Source of the DNA: Cylindrodendrum hubeiense
Taxonomy: Eukaryota > Ascomycota > Sordariomycetes > Hypocreales > Nectriaceae
Assembly: GCA_014621425.1 (NCBI GenBank)
Contig: JAANBB010000010.1
Coordinates: 124,001-188,000 of the forward strand
DNA: 64,000 nt
Reading direction: 5' to 3'
Both the position numbers and the translations under genes were made by a program. Below, piece by piece: positions 30,929 through 41,114 of the stretch. Below the pieces are notes generated by a model, which was given only the letters and a program-made list of their open reading frames with translations, was not told the origin of the DNA and did no database searches. The stretch's first letter is position 1, and every line of letters starts with the position of its first letter.

Positions 30929-32436
30929 CTATAGCAAGGCACTTCTCTTTGTGCTTCTCCCGTTAATCTGACTCATCAATGTCACATTCTGTAAAGCCCT
31001 TGCCCCCTTCTTCCCCTCCATGAGCACATTAACTGGCTTGCTATCGCCTTTTTTTCTCCATCTCCATGCCTTGATGGCCGGCCGGTCTGAGCCGACACCC
31101 TCAATGATATCGGCAACCCAGTTGCCAATATTGGGTAAATACTTGAACGCATGGCCACTACCTCCTGTAACGACCATAAGACCCGGCTGTTGTGGGACTT
31201 GGTCTATCACGAAGTGGTTGTCAAAGGTATCTGTATACCAGCAAACTCTCGTGAAGGCAACATCATGACCTTCCTCTAGAATTTCAGGAAGATATTCTGC
31301 CACAAATGAAGCGATTGTGTTCATAGCTTTTGTTGGGATTTGTGTAATTGTGTCGCCCTTCGTATATCGCGTGACCGGCACGCTGCGTTCCTTGCCATCG
31401 GGTTGGACTTGAGGATTGGTGTACTTTGTTCCCCTGTATCCGATTTTGAAATAGCCCTGGGGGTCGACTGGAAACCCATAGAGGCCGCCATCCTGACCGC
31501 TCCGCATGTTGTACATCCAAATGGGGAAGTTTTCCGCAGATAATCGGGTGAATAGATCCGAGGTCTTTGGAATCTGGAAGACGGCAACAGATCCTGCCGT
31601 AGCCTCAGCAAGCCCATCAAGCTCTGGGACTAGAACGGGGGTATAGGCACCACACGCCATGATTGTTTGCTTCGCGAGATGAACTTTGCCATCTTTGGTG
31701 CGGATGCCGACAACATCCTTGCCTGCGTGGACTAGCGAGTCAAAGGCTCCAACAGTAGGCCCAAAGACGAACTTGGCTCCATAGGCTCGCGCCTTGTGGA
31801 GGGCGAAGCGACATGCCTTGTCGGCGACTGCGAAACCGCCGCTGGTATCGAGAACGCCAACAGTTGGTTTACCGCGGGCTTGAGCATTGAATTGATCAAT
31901 ATTGAACCCCAATTTTTGCGCAGCTGTGGCCTGTTTCGGGTCCGTAGTGGCAAGTTGGGTATCTCCATGTCCAAGTTTTGTCATGGCCTCGATGGTGGCT
32001 TGCTCAAATGGAGGCAACACCTCTCCAGAATTGATGGAGATGGCGCCCGAGTTGTAAAACACCTTGTCCGTGGAGCTCATTCCCGGTGGCACATTGCCAT
32101 TGGCCAGCTCCTCGTTCCAAGCATGCCAGTGCTTGATGGCTTCGAAAGATAGTTCTTGGTATTCCGTTTGAGTACCGTAAGCTGAGCGGATGATCTTGTT
32201 CAAATCTACAAATTGTGAGAATCCCGCTGTGATGTGATTGGGAAGCCGTGACACATACCAGCTGAAGCGGCGTCGCAGCCATTGTGGTAGGAATATAACC
32301 CGGTATCATAGTCTTGCCGGTCAAAGACTGTGACATTTCGATAGCCACGACGAGCGAGGTGGAGGGCAGTGCTGAGGCCAAAGATGCCAGCACCTACAAT
32401 GACAATTGAGTCATCTTTCCGCGGACGTCCAGCCAT
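30929..32436 (-). CDS. FAD-dependent amine oxidase, sarcosine/L-pipecolate/saccharopine oxidase family
   Basis: Exons 32259-32436 and 30929-32205 give 484 aa. The intron has a GTATGT donor and TTGTAG acceptor and joins AASA to DLNKIIRSAYG. The N-terminal Rossmann motif VIVGAGIFGLSTALHLARRG binds FAD. The downstream RVCWYTDT motif contains the cysteine that carries covalent FAD in the monomeric sarcosine oxidase family. VTGGSGHAFKYLPNIG near the C-terminus closes the FAD site. Members oxidise secondary amines (sarcosine, pipecolate, saccharopine, fructosyl amino acids) to imines, giving H2O2. The C-terminus ...RSALL is not a standard peroxisomal signal. The gene is divergent from the MFS gene across a 681-bp shared promoter. 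Substrate is not readable; neighbouring genes favour an amino-acid-derived amine. Confidence 0.88.
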
Positions 32437-33117
32437 CGTGTAATTGACAGTGTAACGGGTGTGGAATGCTAGCGTTATGCAGACTAGACGTTTGTCTACG
32501 CGATTGGGGATTTTGGAACGGTCAAGAAAGGTTGAGAGCAGATATCGATTGAATGGCCACTGTCATGGCATCAATAAACCTCGGCTAGTGTTGTTATTAG
32601 TGACTAACGTCTCACCGACCGGAAGGATGCGATAGCGACGAGCTGGAGCTAGAGCGCAACGGTGCTAGGAGCAGCTGGAACAACGACTCGGATTGTACCG
32701 ATGGCCTTGATGCCGGGCCCACTCCCTTCATGGATTAGACTCGGAGGAATCCAGCGTGTGCTCAATTTCGCTGGCACCGCGAGTAAGGGTCAGGGTTCCA
32801 ATTGTGGGGAGCGATAGCGACGTTCCGCTTCCCCAGATAATGCTTGCGCACACGCGCGCAACGTACGAACCATGCATCCGCATCACGCGACGATGCTACC
32901 GGCACCTATCTCACCGTGTCGGATCCAATGACAGGCAAGCAGTGTTCAGGCTATGGCTGGACGTGAATATATTCATCCCTGGCGCCCTCATTCACTCGAG
33001 ACAGAACCAAGGGCGGTCATCAATTGCTCCTCCACAACATCGCATCAGTCTAATTTCTTCCTGTCGAGACACTTCCTCTATCTGAATAACCTCATCTGCT
33101 TGAAGTGAACCGTCATC
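32437..33117. promoter_or_regulatory. shared divergent promoter, oxidase/MFS pair
   Basis: 681 bp separates the two ATGs, with no gene between. It contains the CGG-N6-CCG palindrome described separately. A small frame at 32756-33085 has no supporting features. Confidence 0.6.
32689..32700. promoter_or_regulatory. CGG-N6-CCG palindrome (candidate Zn2Cys6 site)
   Basis: CGGATTGTACCG, a perfect inverted CGG pair with six-base spacer, the spacing used by Ppr1-type binuclear zinc cluster dimers. It is 253 bp from the oxidase ATG and 418 bp from the MFS ATG. Confidence 0.5.
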
Positions 33118-34928
33118 ATGGGTGTAGGCCAGCTCTTCAGCGAGTCGACTCTCTCCAAGTATGTCAAGAGCATACGGGAGTCGCCTCGCGAAGTCATCTT
33201 CAACCGCAAACTGCTGCTCACCACGGCAGTGTATGCCATGTCTGGCATGTGCATTAGTAAGTCCTCTGCCTGTTAGTTGATGTATAATCATTTGCTTACG
33301 TCTACTTGCAGCATGGGATCAAGGCTCAAGCTCCGTCGTCCCCTCTCTGCCCGGTTTCTCGTCGGCCTTTGGCATTACGTCGGCCACGAACCCCAAGCAG
33401 GTGACCAACTTTATCTCGTTCGTCTACCTCACTGCCGGTGTGGGTTCCGGCATCTCCTTCTTCATCAACGATCGCGTCGGTCGATTGTGGTCTCTCCGTC
33501 TATACTTTGCCATTTGGATTGTCGGCCAGCTCATCGCAACCTTCTCTAATGGACACCTCGGCGCCCTTTACACTGCCCGATTTGTTTCTGGGCTCGGCAT
33601 CGGGCCCCTTACCGTCACTGGACCCATGTCTATCGTGGAAATTGCGCCTACCGAAATCCGCGGCCTTCTGACTGTCTGGTTCAGCGTCATCATGCTGCTC
33701 AGTCTGACAGTCAGCACTCTCACCGTCTACGCTTGCTTCCTCCACGTCGCACCTTCGCACTTGCAGTATCAGATCGTCTTCTTCACGCCAACTATCATGT
33801 GCGCTATCATAATTGCCGCCAGTTTCTTCGTCTACGAGTCTCCCAGATGGCTGATGCTCGTCGGCCGCGAGGAAGAAGCGACTGAAACACTCGAGGCTCT
33901 CCGCGGCCTGCCCCGGGACCACCCCCGTGTCGCTAGCGAGCTTTCGGATATTCGCTTGCAAATTGAAGGGGAGCATTCCAAGTATGGAGCAAATGGAGGC
34001 CTCAAGTCTGTGATGAGGGAAACCTTCATGGTACCAGCAAACCTCCGCCGTGTTCAGCAGTCCCTTGTTTCCTATGCTTTGGCTCAGCTGTCGGGCGCCA
34101 ACTCCGTTACGAGCTATCTCGTCCCCATTCTGTCTCTTATGGGCCTCGGAGGAGAAACTGACCGCTCGCTCTTCCTTTCCAGCATGTATTCCATGTCAAA
34201 GTTCTTCTACACGTTGATTGCGTCATTCTTTTTCATCGATGCTCTGGGTCGTCGCAAGTCGCTATTCACTGGAATAACGATCCAGATGATTTCGGACATT
34301 TATATCGGAGTGTATCTCAAGTACAAGCAAGCCGGTCCAGTGTCGGACGCTGCATCGCAAGCTGCGGTAGCGGCCATTTTCATCCATGGATTTGGCTATG
34401 CGGTCGGTAAGTTGCACAGCAAGATGGAGTGCATGAACACATTGAACTTCGAAACTGATAAACTGAAATTTAGGTCTGTTGGTCTTGCCGTATGTCTTCG
34501 GTGCCGAGTTGTGGCCTAATAGCATTCGATCCTTTGGCTCTGCCTTGAGTCAGTCATTCCACTGGTTGTTCTACTTCGGCCTGAACAGAGCGACACCTAG
34601 CATCCTGGAAAGCATGGATAACTGGGGTGCATTCATCTTCTTCGCTGCCTGGTGTTTTATTTCTCTCATCTATGTCTTCTTGGCAGTGCCTGAGACCGCA
34701 GGGTTGCCTGTTGAGCACCTTGATGCACTCTTCGAGGGCCCATGGTGGCAGATTCGCAGCACGGCCAAGAAGCATCGTCAAACCATCACAGCTCGAGAAG
34801 TTGACACAGAAGAGTGAGTTTCAACCCTTTGATTCAATTAAACAATAAGAATGGGATGCTAATGCATATTTAGAGGCAGCATTGATCGAGATGAAGTCGC
34901 CAAAGCGAAGGGGATTGATAGCATCTAA
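33118..34928 (+). CDS. MFS transporter, sugar-porter-like
   Basis: Exons 33118-33256, 33312-34406, 34474-34813 and 34874-34928 give 542 aa with about twelve hydrophobic helices. The first exon encodes the cytoplasmic N-terminus, VIFNRKLLLTTAVYAMSGM. Family motifs seen are DRVGRLW after helix 2, YESPRWLMLVGREEEA at the end of helix 6, FFIDALGRRKSLF after helix 8 and PETAGLPVEHLDALFEG after helix 12, as in the sugar/quinate porter family. The protein should import a sugar, acid or related small molecule across the plasma membrane by proton symport. It pairs divergently with the FAD oxidase, so the cargo may be that pathway's substrate. The terminal 18-codon exon is short but frame-consistent. 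Confidence 0.92.
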
Positions 34929-35570
34929 ATGGAGCCTCAAGCGGCCATTGTTGTTTCCTTCTAACCCTTTCATTCCCTGATGGATATGGGATTGAATCTA
35001 TTTTAACTACGACCTATTGTTTATTTACTTTGATCTTTGGATACTTTTACCTTTACAATGAAATAAGTCGCCAAATAATATTCACTGTGGTACCTCGATG
35101 CTTGAATGAGTTGATAACCACTACCCGGCTCACAATTAAATACCTAAGTTCTGCTCCTCATGACATATTAAGTCCTTAAAACTTTCTCAAGTGCGTGGAT
35201 TTTAAAGGTTGCGATGCGGATTGTTAGAATCGCAATGAAAGATTACCCCAGTGTAGCGGTGCCCAATCTATCCATTATAACGGGACCCAGTTCGATGCAG
35301 CCGCCTTAATCTGATTGATAATATCGCCGAGGTTTCCAATTTAGCTATGATGCACAAATTATCATACTGTAAAATTGATAAAACCGTTAAGAAGGTCCAT
35401 ATATAATGACCCGAAACCAAGAGTAACGTCATCACCAAACACCACTCGCCCATGAACGTCGAACATTTCGCAACGGATGGAAGTCTTAGATTCCAGAATT
35501 GGTATCCTTTTATTCGCGCTAGACCTCACGTCTGTAATGTTTCTATATATATGCTGTATGCCATCCCAAG
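34929..35570. other. convergent intergenic region
   Basis: This lies between the 3' ends of the MFS gene (plus) and the dehydrogenase gene (minus), so it holds two 3' UTRs and their polyadenylation signals. It is AT-rich, with no gene seen. Confidence 0.55.
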
Positions 35571-36675
35571 TTACTTCTTGATCTTATCCTGGTTCACGGG
35601 GCTATTCGCCTTGCCAGTCTCGAAAAACGCCCGGACGTTCTCAAAACACTCGCGTTCCGCCTTCTGGAACGCCACGTCGGTCAGACCGCCCAAATGCGGC
35701 TGCACAATGACATTTTCTTGCTCAAAGAACCAAGGGTCCACGTTGGGCTCGTCGCAGAGTACGTCGAGTCCTGCTCGCGCAACCTTTCCACTCTGGAGTG
35801 CCACCTTGAATGCAGCTTCGTCGATCACAGCCCCTCTTGCGGTGTTGATAAGGAAAGCCCCGTCCTTCATTGCCGCAAATTCGGCGGTGCTAATAAGATT
35901 GGTGGTGTTTGCGTTTAGGGGGCAATTAAGAGATACCACGTCAGACGCGGAGAGCAGCTCTTCTAGCGTGGAGCAATATGTGGCGTTGTAGGTCTTTTCT
36001 TCCTCCGCGGGAAGCTGGTGTCGGTTATAATATTTCACCTTCATGTTGAAGGCCGCAGCTTTCTTTGCGAGGTACTGTGACGGCCATGTGAGCAATATTC
36101 CATGTCAAGGCGTAGATAGAGGGTTAGCTGACCTTTCCGATAGCACCCAGACCGACAATACCGAGTGTCAAGTTGGTTGGGTCCCTTGCAGGGCTGAGAA
36201 TTCCGGGTGGTCCTCTCCATTTTCTAGCTCGGGCAGTTCGCTCCGCGGTGAACGCGTTCCTCAACACGGCCAAAGTCAGGAACATGGCCATATCAGCCGT
36301 GGCCTCAGCGACTGCATCGACAGAGTTACAGAAAATAATGCCACTCTTGCTCATCCAATCGACATCAAACTCATTAAATCCAGCTGAAGCCGAGGTGATG
36401 ATGCGGCAGTTGGGCGCAAGAGCCTTGAGCAGATCCTCGTCAAATGGCTCGTACGGGGGCGTACCCATGCGGATGATGAAGGCATCAACGGGACCTCCGC
36501 GCTTGATGAGCTCGGGCAGTTTTTGCTGTGTCTCGGCGCGGTCTACGGCATCTAGCACCTCAAAGTCGAAATGCTGGCCAAAGGCCTCGAGGTATTCGGC
36601 GCCGGCATATTTGGGAGCTCCAAGACACACCACACGGGGCTTCTTGGCACCGTCTTCGAGACGGCTGGGAGACAT
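35571..36675 (-). CDS. D-isomer-specific 2-hydroxyacid dehydrogenase
   Basis: Exons 36133-36675 and 35571-36074 give 348 aa. The intron has a weak GTCAGC donor and a CACAG acceptor. The NAD(P)-binding fold starts at GIVGLGAIGK (residues about 172-181). The catalytic set is complete: Arg in NTARGAVID, Glu in DEPNVDP and His in IVQPHLGG. These enzymes interconvert D-2-hydroxyacids and 2-oxoacids. The segment after the second beta strand is YYNRHQ rather than an acidic Asp/Glu, as in the mandelate/ketopantoate-like branch, so cofactor choice is open. The gene is divergent from the racemase-like gene with a 555-bp shared promoter. A link to the nearby 2-oxoadipate dioxygenase-like gene (product D-2-hydroxyglutarate) is tempting but unproven. 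Confidence 0.93.
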
Positions 36676-37230
36676 GGCTGCAGCTTGGGAGTCGAGATGC
36701 GTCTAAGACTCAAAGAAGGAGAATGAATGACTGAGCTCGGACTGAGACTAGATACGATCGATCCGACGATTGCTGGGTAAGTTTTTATTCCGCTGGCCTC
36801 GTACTGATTGCAAATAGCGATGCTCTTTAGCTTGCAGGCCCAGTCGCCAATGTCCACACGAGGCTAGCCCGACCATTCCCCTGTCAGTAGTGATCATCTA
36901 GAGCTGCAACGTCCCGGTCGGATGCACGGCTGCGCCCGCCGTCGAGGGGACGGATTCCTCCGACTGCTGCAGAATGACACAAGTGCTTCGTGATATGAGA
37001 CCTTGGAGTCGGCTTCTCCCGTGATTGGTTGCGATGCCCCCACTGCTGTTTTGGTGTGTCGTAAGCCCCGAGCTCGGATTTGGGCCGTGCCACTTAAGAG
37101 AAGATGCGGCTTGATTGCGTTGAGTCCCTATGAGCTGCAAGAGGACCAAGCAGCTTGAGTATTATCCCTCTCAGACGTTGACTAATCGCAATTTCACTGT
37201 GTTCTCCGATTACCAGACCTAAAACACGCC
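36676..37230. promoter_or_regulatory. shared divergent promoter, dehydrogenase/racemase pair
   Basis: 555 bp between two ATGs on opposite strands, with one CGG-N6-CCG palindrome. No coding gene is seen here. Confidence 0.6.
36927..36938. promoter_or_regulatory. CGG-N6-CCG palindrome (candidate Zn2Cys6 site)
   Basis: CGGCTGCGCCCG, the same arrangement as in the other two divergent promoters. It lies 252 bp from the dehydrogenase ATG and 293 bp from the racemase ATG. Confidence 0.5.
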
Positions 37231-38011
37231 ATGGCTAACCGCACCACGCCCCCGCCTCCGCTGGGATTCCTCGCTGTGGAAGTGGACATCTTCAGGCCAC
37301 CCGGCGATCCATACAACGAAAAGACATGGCCGTTTCCCCTTATCCGGGAAAAGGTCACTGGTACGACTGAGTCCCAGATAGTCACCGATACTGCATATGA
37401 TGATGCCTTTATCGACCGATTTGTGGCCGCTGGATTAAAATTGGCACAGAGAGGGGCAATTGGTATCATTACTAGCTGTGGATTCCTCGCAATGGCTCAG
37501 AAAAAGTACTCCCTCATCCCAGGTTGCCTTGGTCCAACCCACCTTCTAATACGCATTTAGACTCGCAGCGCGGTTGCCAATCCCCATAGCCACATCTGCC
37601 CTCATTCAGATCCCTAGTCTGCGAGCGATCCTCCCCGCAGACAAGGCTATCGGGGTGTTAACCTATGATAGTCGCAGGTTACGCAATGCCCACCTGCTCG
37701 AACTTGGCATTGACCCAGAGGGAGTGAGAGTATGGGGTCTCCCTGATGATGGCCATCTTAGGGGTATATGCGCCCGTGGCGAAAAATATGACGTCAAGGT
37801 CCTCGAAAAAGAGCTTGTGGATCAGGCGAAAGCCTTTGTTTCCAAGCATCCCGAAGTAGGCGTAGTAGTCTTGGAGTGCACAAATATGCCGCCGTACGGG
37901 GATGCTATTCAAGCAGCAATTAATCTGCCTGTGTATGATATATACACTATGGGAACATGGTTTTACTCTGGACTTTTAAGGGCTAGTCCCAAATCTTGGA
38001 AGGAAGAATAG
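37231..38011 (+). CDS. Asp/Glu/hydantoin racemase superfamily-like protein
   Basis: Exons 37231-37522 and 37569-38011 give 244 aa. The 46-bp intron has a GTTGCC donor and CTCGCAG acceptor and rejoins the frame as IPAARLPIPIATSALIQIP. Two cysteines in mirrored settings, ITSCGFLA (about residue 88) and VLECTNMPPY (about 202), fit the two-cysteine acid-base pair of cofactor-independent racemases of this superfamily. The same fold also includes decarboxylases and maleate isomerases. The protein is soluble, with no targeting signal. Its neighbours (hydroxyacid dehydrogenase divergent, aldolase convergent) suggest small-acid catabolism. The donor site is weak, so the exact exon 1 end is the least certain point. 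Confidence 0.78.
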
Positions 38012-38197
38012 AAGTCAGATGAATGACATGCCCTGATAGTTAAACATAGTATTAAGAACATCTTTATTACGACCTTGAAGTTCTGTAATCGGGATATTAT
38101 CACATGACGGGTTATTCAAGACCAATTTCAGGTGATAGTGTAATTATGCTATTCGAAAGAGCGAGACTACTAGTTCATTTCTACTCCATACAGCTAT

Positions 38198-39124
38198 TTA
38201 CAGAAGAAAGTCGCCTCCAGATACCTTCAGAATGTGTTGGTATTCTGGCTCAAACTGCATGTACATGACTTCTGGAGTACCAGTTCCTTGCTTGGTATAT
38301 TTCGCCTCCTGGTCGCTCACCAACGTCTTCTTCAGGCTAGACCCATTTGGAGCGATAGCAGCCTCAACCACCAACTGCGTATGACACGCACGCTCCAAGG
38401 CAATAAAGAAGGCAGCAGCCTCTCCAATAGTGCCTCCAGCAGTCAGTATGCCGTGGTTCTGGAGGATGACATTCTTCTTGAATGGGCCGAGAGCATCAGC
38501 AAGGCGGGCTCCTTCCTCTTTGGCGAAGACGACGCCTCCAAAGTTTGCATACACCGCGAGGTCATCATAGAACATGCAACTATCCTGGTTTAGCATGTCG
38601 ATGGGCTTTCCAAATGTCGACCAAGCCCGACCGTACGGGCTGTGTAGATGGCAAGCCGCGTTAATGTCGGGTCTCCGCTTGTGGATGGCGGCGTGGATGA
38701 TGAAGCCGGCTGTGTTGACGGGCTTGTCGGCACCACCAATACGATTTCCATCTTCATCGATGTGCACCATGTCCGATACTGTCAACAACCCAAAGTGCAC
38801 ACCGTACGGGTTGATCCAGAATGTGTCTGGATTGACAGGGTCTGTGATGCTAGTCAATATCTGTGCTTTGTCGGTGCGGTAACCCTGGCTGGGCTTTATT
38901 GACTTACCTCTTAAACTGATATGACCGCTACCACCATCGGCATATCCGAGCCTTGCAAACACACGGAAGGCTCCGGCCATCTGCTGGAGCTGCCATTGCC
39001 TCCTGGCTTCTTTCGTTGGGTACACCGGGATCTTGTGTACTTTCACAACGCCTCCATCGGCAGTGATGGCGGTGTTCAAGGCCGTGGCGCCCAGCTCGGT
39101 TGGTGGTGCAACAGTAGAAGGCAT
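38198..39124 (-). CDS. class II aldolase/adducin-domain protein
   Basis: Exons 38908-39124 and 38198-38841 give 286 aa. The 66-bp intron is a multiple of three and stays open, so it is easy to miss. Removing it turns GHISLR-(22 residues)-TDPVNPDTFW into the expected GHISLR-DPVNPDTFW. Zinc ligands of the fold are seen in CHLHSPYGRAW (His-x-His) and LQNHGILTAGG (third His). Family members catalyse retro-aldol cleavage or decarboxylation of phosphorylated or free hydroxy acids. Many fungal copies, including this type with the GEAAAFFIALERACHTQL helix, have no known substrate. The gene is divergent from the DUF1338 gene over a 462-bp promoter with two CGG-N6-CCG sites. Confidence 0.92.
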   Translation of the reverse strand: MPSTVAPPTELGATALNTAITADGGVVKVHKIPVYPTKEARRQWQLQQMAGAFRVFARLGYADGGSGHISLRGKSIKPSQGYRTDKAQILTSITDPVNPDTFWINPYGVHFGLLTVSDMVHIDEDGNRIGGADKPVNTAGFIIHAAIHKRRPDINAACHLHSPYGRAWSTFGKPIDMLNQDSCMFYDDLAVYANFGGVVFAKEEGARLADALGPFKKNVILQNHGILTAGGTIGEAAAFFIALERACHTQLVVEAAIAPNGSSLKKTLVSDQEAKYTKQGTGTPEVMYMQFEPEYQHILKVSGGDFLL

Positions 39125-39272
39125 TTTGCTTGCTCGTGAGGATCTTATTTCTTGTCGTTCCTTAACAACGGTCGGTATTAATGTTCAGTTGGCGATGCGT
39201 GTTCGGCAACTCCAAAACTCCAGCCGGACCCCCGCCTTAGTCGGGTATATAGGGTAGCCCTTTGTGGCGACT

Positions 39273-39284
39273 CGGCAACCCCCG
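39273..39284. promoter_or_regulatory. CGG-N6-CCG site 1 of the aldolase/DUF1338 promoter
   Basis: CGGCAACCCCCG, differing by one base from site 2 75 bp away. Confidence 0.55.
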
Positions 39285-39347
39285 TTATTGGTTCAATCTT
39301 GGTCCGTTCTGGGTGCACGCCATCCGTGCCCGTATTTGCAAATCGTT

Positions 39348-39359
39348 CGGCTACCCCCG
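39348..39359. promoter_or_regulatory. CGG-N6-CCG site 2 of the aldolase/DUF1338 promoter
   Basis: CGGCTACCCCCG. Two such sites in 462 bp is well above chance for a six-base fixed pattern. Confidence 0.55.
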
Positions 39360-39586
39360 CGACTGGAGAGTAATGTGATGTGTGACGATGAGTTGTGAGA
39401 GGTTGTGAGAATTTGTGAGATGCTGTAATGTAATTTGTTTACAATAAAAATCCTATTGAAGTTGATAATTACTCGCGGATTATATATACAAGTCGTATTG
39501 TTTTCAGAGTCAAATTCTACCCACTACCTTCGTCAAACCTGTCTAGTGTCAACACTCACTTACAATCGGTCTCTTATCGTGTCAAA

Positions 39587-41053
39587 ATGTCTTTTGCCAG
39601 CCTCACTTCAAGTTCAGTGGCATCAGCCAGCCAACTGTCTGCAGGGCCATACGCGGATCCCAATGACATTCGCAATGCCTTCACAGTCGCCATGTCAGCT
39701 ATGTATCGGAACGAGGTTCCTCTATATGGAGATCTGGTCCGTATCGTCCGTTCAATCAACGAACACGTCATAGAACAGCGGTCAAAATCACAAAGCGCAA
39801 CTGAAAGCGCCAACTATGCTGCATCAGAGCGTCTTGATCTTGAGCGACATGGGGCGATCCGGTTAGGAACGCCTTATGAGCTCAGGACTGTCCGCCGCCT
39901 ATTTGCCGTCATTGGATTGAAGCCCGTGGGTTATTACGACTTATCTGTGGCCGGGCTTCCCATGCATGCTACCTGTTTTCGACCAGTCGATGGAGTTGCA
40001 TTGGCGAAGAACCCGTTCCGGGTCTTCACCACACTGCTCAGACCAGAACTGCTTCGAGATGAGGAAGCACGCAACTTGGCGGCCAGTCTCCTTGATCGGC
40101 GGGAAATCTTCAGCCCTGAGCTTCTTGAACTCCTCGATGCCGCTGAACAGAACGACAACCGCCTCAATCCTCAACAGGCTGAAAAATTCGTCACTGAAGC
40201 CATGAAGACATTCAGCTGGAGACCAGTGGCATCAGCTTCCGAATCCGAGTACAGAAAATTGGTTTCTGAACATCCCATCCTAGCAGATATCGCATCATTC
40301 AAGAGTTCGCACATCAACCATCTCACTCCAAGGACGCTCGACATTACGGCCAGTCAGAAACAGATGAGTGTAGAAGGATTGAAAGTGAAAGACCGGATTG
40401 AGGGTCCTCCGGCAAGAAAGTGCCCGATTCTCCTGCGTCAAACTAGCTTCTTAGCATTGGAGGAACGAATTAAGTTCCGGAATTCAGAAGGGTCTCTCGT
40501 CGAGGGCACGCATAGGGCCCGATTCGGCGAAATCGAGGAACGTGGAGCTGCCGTGACGACCAAAGGGAGAAAGCTGTACGACCAGCTGTTGGTGGCTGCC
40601 ATGGACAAATACCGGACCGTTTCTGCGACAAGCAAAGCTACGACAATGGATCAAATCTTGGCTGATGTCTTTCAAGCATACCCAGATGATTGGTCTGAGC
40701 TACGAAAACAAGATCTGGTCTATTGCACTTACCATCTGACACAGAAGCCTAGACCGGACACTTTGCCTCTAAACGCGTCCCTAGAATCTCTGGTGTCACA
40801 TGGCTTTCTGACGGCAAAACCCATCACATACGAAGATTTCCTGCCTTTCTCTGCAGCGGGAATCTTCCAATCGAATCTCAAGCCGGGTTCAGAAGGAGAG
40901 AGCATTCAGAAGCAGGCCAATATGCCGGATCAGGAAGGACTTGAGCGCGCTCTTGGATGCCCTCTGTTGAGTGCTGATGATTTGTATCTGAGGGCGCAAA
41001 CCCAGAGTATAGAACAATGTGCGATGGGGTCTGGTTGGGACGTCCGTTCATGA
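39587..41053 (+). CDS. DUF1338 protein, 2-oxoadipate dioxygenase/decarboxylase-like (HglS/YdcJ family)
   Basis: Single exon, 488 aa. The family signature is clear: ERHGAIRLGT (His about residue 88), NPFRVFTTLLRPELL, SSHINHLTPRTLDI (His 242/245), CPILLRQTSFLALEE and HRARFGEIEERG (Glu 315). His, His and Glu in these three blocks are the metal ligands of the vicinal-oxygen-chelate-like fold. HglS of Pseudomonas putida converts 2-oxoadipate to D-2-hydroxyglutarate and CO2 in lysine breakdown, and plant and fungal homologues are thought to do likewise. No targeting signal is evident. It lies divergent from the aldolase and about 60 bp from the end of the convergent Zn2Cys6 gene. Assignment to the family is firm; the reaction in this fungus is inferred. 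Confidence 0.9.
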   Translation: MSFASLTSSSVASASQLSAGPYADPNDIRNAFTVAMSAMYRNEVPLYGDLVRIVRSINEHVIEQRSKSQSATESANYAASERLDLERHGAIRLGTPYELRTVRRLFAVIGLKPVGYYDLSVAGLPMHATCFRPVDGVALAKNPFRVFTTLLRPELLRDEEARNLAASLLDRREIFSPELLELLDAAEQNDNRLNPQQAEKFVTEAMKTFSWRPVASASESEYRKLVSEHPILADIASFKSSHINHLTPRTLDITASQKQMSVEGLKVKDRIEGPPARKCPILLRQTSFLALEERIKFRNSEGSLVEGTHRARFGEIEERGAAVTTKGRKLYDQLLVAAMDKYRTVSATSKATTMDQILADVFQAYPDDWSELRKQDLVYCTYHLTQKPRPDTLPLNASLESLVSHGFLTAKPITYEDFLPFSAAGIFQSNLKPGSEGESIQKQANMPDQEGLERALGCPLLSADDLYLRAQTQSIEQCAMGSGWDVRS

Positions 41054-41114
41054 AGCCTCTTTTTACTGCTTGATTAGTTTATTATAATACATGTTTGTTT
41101 GACTAAGCTCTGGA

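Larger units (their letters stand above)
39125..39586. promoter_or_regulatory. shared divergent promoter, aldolase/DUF1338 pair
   Basis: 462 bp between the two ATGs with two near-identical 12-bp palindromic sites 75 bp apart, plus looser CGG-rich copies near 39204 and 39225. No gene lies inside. Confidence 0.62.
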
